Positions 34,111-42,914 of a DNA stretch of 64,000 nucleotides are shown here, piece after piece (within the stretch, counting starts at the first letter, position 1; each line of letters begins with the position of its first letter). Origin of the DNA: Isosphaeraceae bacterium EP7 (GTDB lineage Bacteria; Planctomycetota; Planctomycetia; Isosphaerales; Isosphaeraceae); NCBI GenBank assembly GCA_038400315.1, contig CP151667.1, positions 2,925,174 to 2,989,173 on the forward strand, given 5' to 3'. A program made the translations under genes and the position numbers. The notes under the pieces are model-generated. The model was not told the DNA's origin, searched no databases, and was given only the letters and a program-made list of their open reading frames with translations.

Positions 34111-35076
34111 ATGCCCGCCCCCCGCTGGAAACGCCCCGCGAAGCTCGCCCTCAAGTCCGCCGTGGCCGTCCTGGTGCTCTGGTACCTGGGCCGTCACGTC
34201 GCCCGGACCTGGCGCGACCTGAACGCGCAAGGGGAGTCGATCCAGATCGCGCCGGCCTGGATCGCCCTGGCGGGGGGCCTCTACCTGGCGGGCCTGGCGG
34301 CCTGCGGGATGGTCTACGCCAGGGTGCTGGCGGCGGGCTCCACGCCGGTCGGCACGGCCGCCGCGATCCGGGCCTATCTCATCAGTCACCTGGGCAAATA
34401 CGTGCCCGGCAAGGCGATGGTGGTGGTCATGCGGGTCGGCCTGACGACCCCCTACGGCGCACGCCCCGCGACCGCCGCATTGGCGACCTTCTATGAGACC
34501 CTGGCCATGATGGCCGCAGGCGCCCTGGCCGGTGCCCTCGGCTTCGCCCTCGGCCCGCGGCCCATCCAGTGGATCCCGCTGGGCGCCTCGGCCGGGCTCG
34601 CGGCCCTGCTGCTGGCGGTGGTCGAGCCCAAGGTCTTCCCCAGGGTCGCCGCCCTGATGACCATGCCGTTCCCCAACGTCGGCCCCGACGCCCTGCCTTC
34701 GCTTTCTTACCGGCTGCTGGGCACGGGCCTGCTCTGGTCGCTGGCGGGCTGGGTGCTGCTGGGCCTGAGCCAGCTGGCCGTGGTCCGGGGCGTCTCCTCG
34801 GCGGGCATCGATCTCGCCCTCTGGCCGGTCGTCATCGCCAGCGTGGCCCTGGCGACGGTGGCCGGGTTCGTGGTCGCCGTGATGCCGGGCGGGCTCGGGG
34901 TCAGGGAAGGGGTCCTGATGGCCACGCTGGCACCGGCGGTGGGCCACGACCGGGCCGTCGTCTCGGCCCTGGCCTTGCGGCTGACCTGGGTCGCCGCCGA
35001 GGTCATCGCCGGCGGCCTGCTCGCCCTCGCCAGGCCCTCGGGACGGCTCGCGCCGGCGGGGGTCACCGAACCTTGA
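34111..35076 (+). CDS. lysylphosphatidylglycerol synthase/UPF0104-type membrane protein
   Basis: A 321-residue polytopic protein of the flippase-like/UPF0104 family with about eight helices. The first is V-A-V-L-V-L-W-Y-L-G; others are W-I-A-L-A-G-G-L-Y-L-A-G-L-A and V-V-I-A-S-V-A-L-A-T-V-A-G-F-V-V-A-V. The family signature L-G-K-Y-V-P-G-K and the C-terminal P-G-G-L-G-V-R-E-G are present. It lacks the aminoacyl-transferase domain of MprF. It is first in a three-gene operon with a polyprenol-phosphate glycosyltransferase and a GT39-like protein, so a role in moving a lipid-linked sugar is plausible. Its stop overlaps the next start. Confidence 0.85.
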   Translation: MPAPRWKRPAKLALKSAVAVLVLWYLGRHVARTWRDLNAQGESIQIAPAWIALAGGLYLAGLAACGMVYARVLAAGSTPVGTAAAIRAYLISHLGKYVPGKAMVVVMRVGLTTPYGARPATAALATFYETLAMMAAGALAGALGFALGPRPIQWIPLGASAGLAALLLAVVEPKVFPRVAALMTMPFPNVGPDALPSLSYRLLGTGLLWSLAGWVLLGLSQLAVVRGVSSAGIDLALWPVVIASVALATVAGFVVAVMPGGLGVREGVLMATLAPAVGHDRAVVSALALRLTWVAAEVIAGGLLALARPSGRLAPAGVTEP

Positions 35077-36029
35077 TCAGCGTGGTCGTCCCCCTCAAAG
35101 ACGAGGCCGAGAGCCTGGCGACGCTCCATGCCGAGCTCGACCGGGTCGTCGCCGACGCCGAACTCGGCCCCGCCGAATTCCTCTTCATCGACGACGGCAG
35201 CCGCGACAAGTCCTGGGAAGTCATCAAGACACTGGTCGCCCTCGATCCCAGGGTCCGCGCGATCAGGTTCCGCCGCAACTTCGGCAAGGCCGCCGCGCTG
35301 ACCGCGGGGTTCCAGGCCGTCCGCGGCGAGGTCGTCTTCACCCTCGACGGCGACCTCCAGGACGACCCCGCCGAGATCCCCAGGTTCCTCGCCAAGCTCG
35401 ACGGCGGCCTCGACGTCGTCAGCGGCTGGAAGAGGCGGCGGCACGACCCCTGGCACAAGGTCTACCCCAGCCGGGTCTTCAACTGGCTGGTCAGCACCCT
35501 CACCGGCTGCCATCTGCACGACCACAATTGCGGCTTCAAGGCCTATCGCAGGCAGGCGTTGCTCGAGGTCGGCATCTATGGCGAGCTGCACCGGTTCGTC
35601 CCGGTCCTGGCCCACGCCCGGGGCTTCCGCGTCGGCGAGATCGAGGTCAACCACCGGAGCCGCCGGTTCGGCTCGTCGAAGTACGGCGTCACGCGATTCA
35701 TCAAAGGATTGCTCGATCTCCTCACCGTCCGCTTCCTCACCGTCTTCGCCCAGCGCCCCCTGCACGTCATCGGCGGGGCCGGCCTGGCCTCGCTGACCAT
35801 CGGCGGGCTGGGGCTGTCCTACCTCGCGCTCCTCTGGCTCATCGGCCAGGGGCCGATCGGCGTCCGACCGCTCCTGATCTACTCGGCGGTCCTCGTCGGC
35901 CTCGGGACCCAGCTCCTGAGCGTCGGGATCCTGGCCGAGCTGGTCACCTCCTACAACATCCGGGCCGAGCACACCTACAGCATCGCCGAGACCCTGGAGC
36001 CTCCCCCCGCGGAGCCGCCCATCCCATGA
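35073..36029 (+). CDS. family 2 glycosyltransferase, polyprenol-phosphate type
   Basis: A 318-residue GT2 enzyme of the ArnC/DPM1-like branch. It begins I-S-V-V-V-P-L-K-D-E-A-E-S. The donor-binding pair is F-I-D-D-G-S-R-D and F-T-L-D-G-D-L-Q-D-D-P; C-G-F-K-A-Y-R and S-S-K-Y-G follow. Two C-terminal membrane helices are present (A-G-L-A-S-L-T-I-G-G-L-G-L and L-I-Y-S-A-V-L-V-G-L-G). Such enzymes load a sugar on undecaprenyl phosphate at the inner membrane. The start is a TTG that overlaps the upstream stop as TTGA, with GGGGG upstream; GTG 35082 is the alternative. It is followed by a coupled membrane glycosyltransferase-like gene. Confidence 0.87.
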   Translation: MISVVVPLKDEAESLATLHAELDRVVADAELGPAEFLFIDDGSRDKSWEVIKTLVALDPRVRAIRFRRNFGKAAALTAGFQAVRGEVVFTLDGDLQDDPAEIPRFLAKLDGGLDVVSGWKRRRHDPWHKVYPSRVFNWLVSTLTGCHLHDHNCGFKAYRRQALLEVGIYGELHRFVPVLAHARGFRVGEIEVNHRSRRFGSSKYGVTRFIKGLLDLLTVRFLTVFAQRPLHVIGGAGLASLTIGGLGLSYLALLWLIGQGPIGVRPLLIYSAVLVGLGTQLLSVGILAELVTSYNIRAEHTYSIAETLEPPPAEPPIP

Positions 36030-37594
36030 GCAACGACGATCGATTGACGGCGCAGGCCGAGCCGGCCCCCCGCTCCGAGGCCCGGCAGTTCTTCGCCCTG
36101 ATCGTCATCGGCACCGCCACCGCGATGATGCTGGGCATGACCCTGAAGGCCCCAACGCTGCTGGGCGCCAACGACATCTCCCGGTGGTGCACCGTCTGGA
36201 GCCTCCTGGAGCGCGGCGACTACGTCATCGACGAATGCCCATGGGTTTCCAAGACCCAGGACAAGGTCAAGAAGCCCGACAAGCTCACCCCCCCGGGAGC
36301 CGACTCCGGCCCCATGCGGCGGCTCGAATACGCGATCGCACCCGGGTCGTGGAAGTCCGGCGAGCCGACCGAGCACTTCTACTCCAGCAAGCCGCCGCTG
36401 CTGCCGACCCTGATCGCCGGCGTTCTTTACCCGATCCGCAAGGCGACCGGCGTGCCGCTGGACAGGGTCGTCGAACAGAAACGCATGCCCCGATATGTCG
36501 AGAGCCCCGTCGAGGGCGAGCCGGGCAAGACCAAGTTCGTGCTCGAGACCCCCAAGGAGCCCGTCCGCTGGGCGGTCCTGGTCTGGTACCTGAAGCCGAT
36601 CATCATCCTCCTGAACGTCGTGCCGATGCTCCTGTCGCTGGTCCTGTACGCCCGGTTCCTCGACCGGGAGGCCGGGTCCGACTGGGCCTGGATGCTCAGC
36701 CTGGCGGCGGGCGCCTTCGGCACCTATCTCTTTGTGTTCGCGCAAACACTGAATAATCATTCGATCGCCGCCTGGTCGGCCTTCTTCGCCCTCTACGCGT
36801 TCCAACGCATCTGGGTCGACGACCGGCGGTCGGGCCCTTGGTTCGCGGCGGCCGGGTTCTTCGGCGCCTTCACGGCCTGCAACGAGCTCCCCGCGGCCCT
36901 CTTCGGCGCCCTGCTGTTCCTCACGCTCCTGGCCCGGTTCCCCGGCAAGACCCTGAAATTCTTCGTCCCGGCGGCCGTCGTCCCGCTGGCGGCGTTCCTC
37001 GCGACGCAGTACCTGGCGTTCGGCCAGTTCACGCCGGTCTACGAGGAGTTCGGCACCAAGTCGTACACCTACGAAGGAAGCTACTGGAACACGCCGCTGG
37101 AGTTCGACTGGTTCAACGCGTCGACGACGAAGCCCGACGGCACGGTGGTGCCCAACCAGGAACCTCACGGCGTCTACCTGTTCCACATGACCCTGGGCCA
37201 TCACGGCGTCTTCTCGCTTACGCCCATCTTCCTGTTCTCGATCTTCGGCGCCGCCGCGCAGGTCGTCCGCCGGGGCAGGCTGTCGGCCCTGGCCTGGCTG
37301 ACCTTGGCCCTGACCGTCGCGATGCTGGCCTTCTACACCTGGAACCCGAAGGCGCGCAACTACGGCGGCTCGACACAGGGGCTGCGCTGGCTCTTCTGGG
37401 TGATCCCGTTCTGGCTGGCCGTGCTCCCCGCCGGGCTCGAGGCCGGCCAGCGGAGTCGCTTCATACGCGGCCTCAGCCTGGCCGCCCTGTGCGTCTCGGC
37501 CCTCTCCGTCGGCTACGCCTGCCGGTTCCCCTGGAGCCACCCCTGGATCGTCGACCTCCTGGGGCTGCTGAACCTTTATCCGCTGGTCTACTGA
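36026..37594 (+). CDS. GT39/ArnT-like multi-pass membrane protein
   Basis: A 522-residue protein with about ten membrane helices. An N-terminal helix is followed by a long extracytoplasmic loop with N-D-I-S-R-W and H-F-Y-S-S-K-P-P-L-L-P-T, where acidic and polar residues sit as in lipid-linked-sugar glycosyltransferases (GT-C fold). Later features are Q-T-L-N-N-H-S-I-A-A-W and the loop G-H-H-G-V-F-S-L-T-P. The operon context (a polyprenol-phosphate sugar synthase and a flippase-like protein) supports transfer of that sugar to an acceptor outside the membrane; this is inference. It starts with an ATGA overlap on the upstream stop. Confidence 0.75.
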   Translation: MSNDDRLTAQAEPAPRSEARQFFALIVIGTATAMMLGMTLKAPTLLGANDISRWCTVWSLLERGDYVIDECPWVSKTQDKVKKPDKLTPPGADSGPMRRLEYAIAPGSWKSGEPTEHFYSSKPPLLPTLIAGVLYPIRKATGVPLDRVVEQKRMPRYVESPVEGEPGKTKFVLETPKEPVRWAVLVWYLKPIIILLNVVPMLLSLVLYARFLDREAGSDWAWMLSLAAGAFGTYLFVFAQTLNNHSIAAWSAFFALYAFQRIWVDDRRSGPWFAAAGFFGAFTACNELPAALFGALLFLTLLARFPGKTLKFFVPAAVVPLAAFLATQYLAFGQFTPVYEEFGTKSYTYEGSYWNTPLEFDWFNASTTKPDGTVVPNQEPHGVYLFHMTLGHHGVFSLTPIFLFSIFGAAAQVVRRGRLSALAWLTLALTVAMLAFYTWNPKARNYGGSTQGLRWLFWVIPFWLAVLPAGLEAGQRSRFIRGLSLAALCVSALSVGYACRFPWSHPWIVDLLGLLNLYPLVY

Positions 37595-37655
37595 CCGATC
37601 CGGGCCCGAATCGGGTGGACAGACGCCCTCTCTGCGGGCCAGTCCGGCCGCCGAT

Positions 37656-37684
37656 TTGACTTTGGATGACGACCGTCATAGGAT
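37656..37684 (+). promoter_or_regulatory. promoter with embedded palindromic operator, first ketosynthase gene
   Basis: TTGACT (37656-37661), 17-base spacer, TAGGAT (37679-37684). The spacer holds ATGAC-GACC-GTCAT, a 14-base palindrome of the size many TetR repressors bind. The 18-base core GGATGACGACCGTCATAG matches 15 positions of the promoter of the second ketosynthase gene (41101-41128, minus strand). Confidence 0.6.
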
Positions 37685-37786
37685 CTCCCGAACGAAGTCG
37701 GGGAACGGATCAAGGCGGGCCGAGGCCCGGATGATTTCCCGGCCCGACCGCGCCTGGTCGGCCGGAACCTTGGCGGGGGGTGACCG

Positions 37787-39070
37787 GTGCAACGACGCGT
37801 GGTTGTGACGGGGATGGGGATGATCACGCCGGTCGGTGGCGACACCGAGTCGTCCTGGCGATCCTTGCGCGAGGGGCGTGGGGGCGTGGGGCCGGTCACG
37901 CTCTTCGACGCGACGACGTTCGCCACGCGGATCGCGGCCGAGGTCGACGACTTCCGCCTGGGTGATTACCGGCCCGACGCCAGCCGCTGGCCCGACCACA
38001 GCCGGACGACCCAGTTCGCCTTGGCGGCGGCGACCCTGGCCATGGAAAATTCCGGGCTCCGCGACCACTCGTTCGATCGCGGCCGCTTCGGGGTCTATCT
38101 CGGCTCGGGCGAGGGGCAGCACGACTTCGAGCGATTCGCCGACCTGGTCCACCGGTCGAGCATGGGCGGCCCGGTGGACAAGGCCCTGTTCACGAACATG
38201 GGCCTGAAGACGCTGGACCCGACCCGAGAGGCCGACCAGGAGCCCGGGGTGCCCGCCGCGCACCTCGCCGCGGCCTTCGGCGCCTCGGGGCCCAACCTGA
38301 CCTGCCAGACCGCCTGCGCGGCCAGCGCCCAGGCGATCGGCGAGGCGGTCGAGATCATCCGCAGGGGAGACGCCGACGTGATGCTCGCCGGGGGCGCCCA
38401 CAGCATGATCCACCCGATGGGCCTCACCGGGTTCATCCTCCTGACGGCCATGTCCACCCGCAACGACGACCCCGCCGCGGCCAGCCGGCCGTTCGACCGC
38501 GACCGCGACGGATTCGTCCTGGGCGAGGGGGGGGGCGTGCTCGTGCTGGAAGACCTGGACTTCGCCATGGCACGCGGGGCCCACATCTATGGAGAGGTGG
38601 CCGGCCATTGCTCGACGGCCGACGCCTTCCGGCTGACCGACAGCCACGAGGAAGGGCGGGGGGCCATCGCCGCCATGCGCGGGGCCCTGGCCGACGCGGG
38701 GGTGAACGCGGACGAGGTCGGATACATCAATGCGCACGGCACGAGCACGCCGTCGAACGACTCGATCGAGACCCTGGCCATCAAGCGGGTCTTCGGCGAC
38801 CTGGCCCGCCGGCTGCCGATCAGCAGCACCAAGAGCATGACCGGCCACCTCGTCTCGGCTGGCGGCTCGGTCGAGGCGATCGCCTGCCTGCTGGCGATCC
38901 GCGACGGCGTGATGCCGCCGACGATCAACCTGGAGAACCCCGACCCCGAGTGCGACCTCGACTACGTGCCGAAGGAGGCACGCGAGCGCAAGCTCGACGT
39001 GGTCCTGTCCAACAGCTTCGGCTTCGGCGGCCAGAACACGGCCCTGATCCTGCGGCGATTCGTCGGCTGA
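37787..39070 (+). CDS. beta-ketoacyl-ACP synthase II-like protein (copy 1)
   Basis: A 427-residue FabF-like ketosynthase. The active-site Cys is C177 in Q-T-A-C-A-A-S. The two histidines are H317 in Y-I-N-A-H-G-T-S and H354 in S-M-T-G-H-L, followed by the acyl-pocket glycine motif S-F-G-F-G-G-Q-N. All catalytic residues are present. It has about 15 extra residues compared with E. coli FabF, mainly around 120-155. The enzyme would extend or initiate acyl chains on ACP. The start is GTG 37787 behind GGCGGGGGG. It faces a TetR gene and a second ketosynthase on the other strand. Confidence 0.88.
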   Translation: MQRRVVVTGMGMITPVGGDTESSWRSLREGRGGVGPVTLFDATTFATRIAAEVDDFRLGDYRPDASRWPDHSRTTQFALAAATLAMENSGLRDHSFDRGRFGVYLGSGEGQHDFERFADLVHRSSMGGPVDKALFTNMGLKTLDPTREADQEPGVPAAHLAAAFGASGPNLTCQTACAASAQAIGEAVEIIRRGDADVMLAGGAHSMIHPMGLTGFILLTAMSTRNDDPAAASRPFDRDRDGFVLGEGGGVLVLEDLDFAMARGAHIYGEVAGHCSTADAFRLTDSHEEGRGAIAAMRGALADAGVNADEVGYINAHGTSTPSNDSIETLAIKRVFGDLARRLPISSTKSMTGHLVSAGGSVEAIACLLAIRDGVMPPTINLENPDPECDLDYVPKEARERKLDVVLSNSFGFGGQNTALILRRFVG

Positions 39071-39092
39071 ACGCCTGCGGGAACCGCGGGGC

Positions 39093-39704
39093 TTACGCTC
39101 CCTCCCGCGTGCCGGCCTCGGCCGGCGCGGGGGGGTCGAGGGCCTGCCTGGCCAGGTCGCGGCAGGCGTCCAGGATCTTGCCGGCGAGGGCCTCGTCTTC
39201 GACCGACCTCGCGACGCCGAGGCCGCCGACGCAGAGGGCGAAGATGGCCAGGGCCCGCCCCTCGTCGGGCCCCCCTTCGCCGGGCTCCACCCGGAAGCGG
39301 GCGGCGCCGGCCCCGAGGATCGACTCGAAACTCCGCTTGACGGAGGCGTTGCCTCGCGCGACCTCCGAGACTAGGGCGGGCAGCGGGCAGCCGTCCTCGG
39401 CCCCGACGCGATGCTCGGGGCTGAGGTAACGGTCGATCAGGGCGAGCACGCGGTCCCTGGCCGAGAGCCCGTCGAGCCCCTCGGACAGCCTGGCACCCAC
39501 GTCCGCGGCGGCCGGGGCGAGCGCCTCGGCGAGCAGGGCGTCCTTCGAGGGGAAGTGGGAATAGAAGCCGCCCGCGGTGAGGCCCGCCTCCTCCATCACC
39601 GTGTCGACCCCGGCCGCGTGATAGCCCAGGCGGCGGAAGACCCGGCCCGCCGCCCTGAGGATCTTCGCCCGCGTCTGCTCCTTGTGGCCGGCCGCATAGC
39701 GCAT
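39093..39704 (-). CDS. TetR-family transcriptional regulator
   Basis: A 203-residue repressor. The N-terminal helix-turn-helix reads R-A-K-I-L-R-A-A-G-R-V-F-R-R-L-G-Y, then A-G-V-D-T-V-M-E-E-A-G-L-T, and G-G-F-Y-S-H-F-P-S-K-D-A-L. The C-terminal helical domain (about 70-195) has the C-P-L-P-A-L-V-S-E-V-A-R segment seen in AcrR-like members with a conserved Cys. It lies 55 bp downstream of the second ketosynthase gene on the same strand, and a shared palindromic promoter core precedes both ketosynthases. It is therefore the likely regulator of that pair (inference). Met 39704 was chosen as the start of the conserved domain. Confidence 0.87.
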   Translation of the reverse strand: MRYAAGHKEQTRAKILRAAGRVFRRLGYHAAGVDTVMEEAGLTAGGFYSHFPSKDALLAEALAPAAADVGARLSEGLDGLSARDRVLALIDRYLSPEHRVGAEDGCPLPALVSEVARGNASVKRSFESILGAGAARFRVEPGEGGPDEGRALAIFALCVGGLGVARSVEDEALAGKILDACRDLARQALDPPAPAEAGTREGA

Positions 39705-39759
39705 CGAATTGAAGACCCCCGACGCATCGAAAAACGTCCGTCGAGCGCTCGCGCGCGGC

Positions 39760-40995
39760 TCAGCCCGGGGCACCCACGACGAGGCACGAATTATGGCCGC
39801 CGAAGCCGAAGCTGGTCGACACGGCGTACTTGACCCTCATCTCGCGGGCGACGTTGGGCACATAGTCCAGGTCGCACGCGGGGTCGGGGTTCTCCAGGTT
39901 GATCGTCGGCGGGACGACCCCCCGCGTGATGGCGAGGGCCGACGCGATCAGCTCGATGGCTCCGCTGGCACCCAGCAGGTGGCCGGTCATGCTCTTGGTG
40001 CTGCTGACGGCCAGGCGATAAGCGTGCGGGCCGAAGACCCGCTTGATCGCCTGCGTCTCGATCTCGTCGCCCAGGGTCGTGCTCGTGGCGTGCGCGTTGA
40101 TGTAATCGATCGCCGATGGGTCGAGCCGGGCGTCGTCCAGGGCGACCTGGAGGGCACGCGAGGCTCCCCGGCCCTCGGGGTGCGGGGCGGCGATCCCGTA
40201 GGCGTCGTTGGTCCGGCCGTAGCCGAGCAGCTCGGCGTAGATGGTGGCACCTCGGGCGCGGGCGGCCTCAAGCTCCTCGAGCACGACGATGCCGGCCCCT
40301 TCGCTGAGCACGAATCCGTCGCGGTCGCGGTCGAACGGCCGGCTGGCCGCGGCGGGGTCGTCGTTGCGGGTGGACAGGGCGCGGGCGGCGACGAAGCCGC
40401 CGAGGCCCATCACGGTGATCGACGCGTCGGACCCGCCGGCCAGCATCACGTCGGCCTCGCCCCGCTGGACGGCCCTGAAGGCGTCGCCCAGGGCGTCGGC
40501 GGCCGACGAGCAGGCGGTGGCGATGGCCGCGCTGGGGCCCATCAGGCCGAACTGGATCGCCACGCTGGCCGGCCCCGCGTTGGGCATCATCTTGGGGATC
40601 ACGAACGGGCTGATCCGCCGGACCCCGCCCTTGTGGTAGGCGTCGTGCCCCGACTCGAACTCGGCGAGCCCGCCGATGCAGCAGCCCAACACCACGCCCC
40701 TGCGATAGGGGTCGCCCGCGTCCATGTTCAGCCCGCTGTCGCGCACGGCCTCGACCGCGGCGAGGACCGCGAACTGGGCGAACCGGTCCATGCGCTTCGC
40801 GGCGCGAGGGTCGGGCATCAGCGACGGGTCGAAGCCCTTCACCTCGCCGCCGAACCGCACGGGGAAGGCGCTCACGTCGAGCTGCTCGATCGGCCCGATC
40901 CCGCTGCGGCCCGCGCAAAGCCCGTCCCAGTAGGAGGCGACGTCCAGCCCGAGCGGGTTGACCGTCCCCATCCCCGTGATCACCACCCGGCGCAT
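39760..40995 (-). CDS. beta-ketoacyl-ACP synthase II-like protein (copy 2)
   Basis: A 411-residue protein, the canonical FabF length when started at M-R-R-V-V-I-T-G. Active-site Cys162 is in A-T-A-C-S-S-A, H302 in Y-I-N-A-H-A-T-S and H339 in S-M-T-G-H-L. It shares long identical stretches with copy 1 (for example T-R-N-D-D-P-A-A-A-S-R-P-F), so the two are probably paralogues. Whether one is the housekeeping FabF is unclear, since no fab cluster is adjacent. Earlier in-frame Met codons (41028, 41016) are possible starts. It lies upstream of, and probably cotranscribed with, the TetR gene. Confidence 0.9.
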   Translation of the reverse strand: MRRVVITGMGTVNPLGLDVASYWDGLCAGRSGIGPIEQLDVSAFPVRFGGEVKGFDPSLMPDPRAAKRMDRFAQFAVLAAVEAVRDSGLNMDAGDPYRRGVVLGCCIGGLAEFESGHDAYHKGGVRRISPFVIPKMMPNAGPASVAIQFGLMGPSAAIATACSSAADALGDAFRAVQRGEADVMLAGGSDASITVMGLGGFVAARALSTRNDDPAAASRPFDRDRDGFVLSEGAGIVVLEELEAARARGATIYAELLGYGRTNDAYGIAAPHPEGRGASRALQVALDDARLDPSAIDYINAHATSTTLGDEIETQAIKRVFGPHAYRLAVSSTKSMTGHLLGASGAIELIASALAITRGVVPPTINLENPDPACDLDYVPNVAREMRVKYAVSTSFGFGGHNSCLVVGAPG

Positions 40996-41100
40996 CCCTG
41001 TCGATCCCGCATCCATAGATCGGTCCATGTCCCGTCCGGTCGAGTTGAAGCATGCCACCCCGGCCTGGTGATCCGGCGGCCGGATCCGAGGGACCGCCTG

Positions 41101-41128
41101 ATTCTATTGCGATCGTCATCCTAATCAA
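41101..41128 (-). promoter_or_regulatory. promoter of the second ketosynthase/TetR unit
   Basis: On the minus strand TTGATT (41128-41123), a 16-base spacer and TAGAAT (41106-41101). The core GGATGACGATCGCAATAG differs at three positions from the core at the first ketosynthase gene. It lies about 100 bases before the chosen start, the same distance as at copy 1. Confidence 0.6.
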
Positions 41129-41204
41129 GTGCAGCCCGGACGGCGGCACGTTCGGATCGTGGCGAATGGCACAGGAAACGGGTGCGATCGGGCCGGAAGG
41201 CAGG

Positions 41205-41239
41205 GCGTCGGCCGGCGGACGGGGCGTGCCGGCCGACGC
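41205..41239 (-). terminator. hairpin after the Gfo/Idh/MocA gene
   Basis: A perfect 12-bp stem GCGTCGGCCGGC/GCCGGCCGACGC with an 11-base loop, 15 bases past the stop on the minus strand. Confidence 0.65.
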
Positions 41240-41253
41240 GGGTCTGTGCGGGC

Positions 41254-42567
41254 TCAGATGCCGAATCCGGCCCGATATTGCTTGCGGATCAACGGCTCGG
41301 CCTCGGGGGCATTCGTCGCCTTCAACGCCTCGGAATCCCACTCGATGCGCTTCTGCAGGCGAAGCGCAAGGTTGCCCACCAGCAGGGCTTCGGTGAAGGG
41401 GCCCGAGTAGGCGAAGCCGGCCCTGGCGTCCTCGGGCTTGTTGTCCTTGCAGGCCTGGATCCACTCGGAGCGGTGGCCGGTCGAGCGCGGGATGGTGGGG
41501 GGCGGGGGCTGGAATTCGGCCCGACGGGCCTCGGGGTAAAGCGTCGGCGGCCCGGACCAGCCGCCGCAGACCATCGTCCCCTTGTCGCCCACGAAGTAGA
41601 TCCCGTTGTCGACGAGCGAGACGTCGGCCGGCAGGTCCTTCGGCTTCGGGGGCATCTTGCCGCCGTCGTACCAGGTGAGGGTGACGGCGGGCCGGTCGCC
41701 TTGGGCGGCGAATTCGTAGCGGAGGATCGACCAGAGCGGATACGACTCGGCCTTCAAGGCGCTGGTCGTGGCCTCGGCGGCCGAGGGTGCGCCCAGGTCG
41801 AGGGCATAGAAGGCCGGGTCCATGTTGTGGATGGCCATGTCGCCCAGGGCACCCGTGCCGAAGTCGAACCAGCCTCGCCAGGCCATCGGGTGGTAGACCG
41901 GGTTGTACGGACGCACCGGGGCGGCCCCCAGCCAGAGGTCCCAGTCGATCGAGGCGGGGACGGGCGGAGTCTCGGAGGGTCGGTCCTTGTCCTGGACCCA
42001 CCATTTCCCGGGCCGGTCGGACCAGGAATGGATCTCGCGCACCGGGCCGATTGCCCCGGCCTGCAACCACTCGCGGGTGAGTCGCAGGCCCTCGCCGGCG
42101 TGGCCGTTGTTCCCCATCTGGGTGACCAGGCCGGTCTCCCTGGCCACGCGGGCCATGACGCGGGCCTCCTCGATCGAGTGCGCCATCGGCTTCTCGACGT
42201 ACACATGCTTGCCGGCCCGCAGCGCCGCCAGGGTGATGGGCGCGTGCATATGATCGGGCGTGGCGATCATCACGGCGTCGATGTCCCGGCGTTTCTCCAG
42301 CAGGACGCGATAGTCGCGGAATTGCTCGGCCTTGGGGAACTTCCCGAACGTGCCCGAGGCCTTCGCCCAATCAACGTCGCAGAGCGCGACGATGTTCTCA
42401 CCGGCCATCTCGCGGATGACCCCGCCCCCCTGGCCGCCGACGCCGATGCCGGCGATGTTCAGCTTCTCGCTCGGCGGGACGAACCCCCTGCCGAGGACGT
42501 GGCGAGGCACGATCTCGAACGAGAACGCGGCCCCGACGGCCGCCTGCAATAAGCGCCGGCGCTTCAT
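41254..42567 (-). CDS. Gfo/Idh/MocA-family oxidoreductase, exported
   Basis: A 437-residue protein. A twin-arginine-like leader ([15 protein letters not shown]) precedes the NAD(P)-binding domain: [12 protein letters not shown] and V-A-L-C-D-V-D. The family signature [12 protein letters not shown] holds the catalytic-site Lys. The C-terminal alpha/beta domain contains W-D-L-W-L-G-A-A and G-D-M-A-I-H-N-M-D. Planctomycetes have many exported paralogues, presumed to act on sugars or inositols with a tightly bound cofactor. The substrate is unknown. Met 42567 is preceded by AAGGGG. Confidence 0.88.
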   Translation of the reverse strand: MKRRRLLQAAVGAAFSFEIVPRHVLGRGFVPPSEKLNIAGIGVGGQGGGVIREMAGENIVALCDVDWAKASGTFGKFPKAEQFRDYRVLLEKRRDIDAVMIATPDHMHAPITLAALRAGKHVYVEKPMAHSIEEARVMARVARETGLVTQMGNNGHAGEGLRLTREWLQAGAIGPVREIHSWSDRPGKWWVQDKDRPSETPPVPASIDWDLWLGAAPVRPYNPVYHPMAWRGWFDFGTGALGDMAIHNMDPAFYALDLGAPSAAEATTSALKAESYPLWSILRYEFAAQGDRPAVTLTWYDGGKMPPKPKDLPADVSLVDNGIYFVGDKGTMVCGGWSGPPTLYPEARRAEFQPPPPTIPRSTGHRSEWIQACKDNKPEDARAGFAYSGPFTEALLVGNLALRLQKRIEWDSEALKATNAPEAEPLIRKQYRAGFGI

Positions 42568-42787
42568 GGTTCGCCCCTTCCGGGATGCAACTCGAATCGA
42601 TCGACCCCACACCCGTGCGGGTGCCTCGGCCTCGGAGCTTAAGGGAGCCGAAGGTCGCGGACAAGCGCCCGAATCCATGGGCCAGGCAGGGGGGAGCCCG
42701 AACCCAAAGTCGTGTGGCGATCAGTCCTTGGCGTCGCCCCAAGGAGCCTCCACAGTCACGAAGGGCACGATTCGAGGGGTCGGGGTG

Positions 42788-42816
42788 TTGTCACGGAGGT
42801 GCGGTTCGGATGCAAT
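42788..42816 (+). promoter_or_regulatory. candidate promoter with overlapping inverted repeat, DUF1559 gene
   Basis: TTGTCA (42788-42793), 17-base spacer, TGCAAT (42811-42816). Just after it lie TGCTCGAC (42816-42823) and its inverse GTCGAGCA (42838-42845), plus GACGATGCAT (42821-42830) and its inverse ATGCATCGTC (42873-42882). These could be operators or an RNA structure. The remaining part of the gap 42568-42914 holds nothing recognised. Confidence 0.35.
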
Positions 42817-42914
42817 GCTCGACGATGCATGCAGGCTGTCGAGCACGGATCAGTCTCGTGCCAATCCTTCGGATGCATCGTCTTGCTTCCCCTCTCCACA
42901 CGAAAAGGCAGGCC

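Noticed and set aside
37787-40995. Ketosynthase pair as part of a secondary-metabolite gene cluster
   Set aside because: No acyltransferase, ACP, ketoreductase or tailoring genes surround the two ketosynthases, so only a fatty-acid-type role is supported.
39709-41124. Long plus-strand frame across the second ketosynthase gene
   Set aside because: The minus-strand frame has all catalytic residues of FabF; the plus frame is a shadow.
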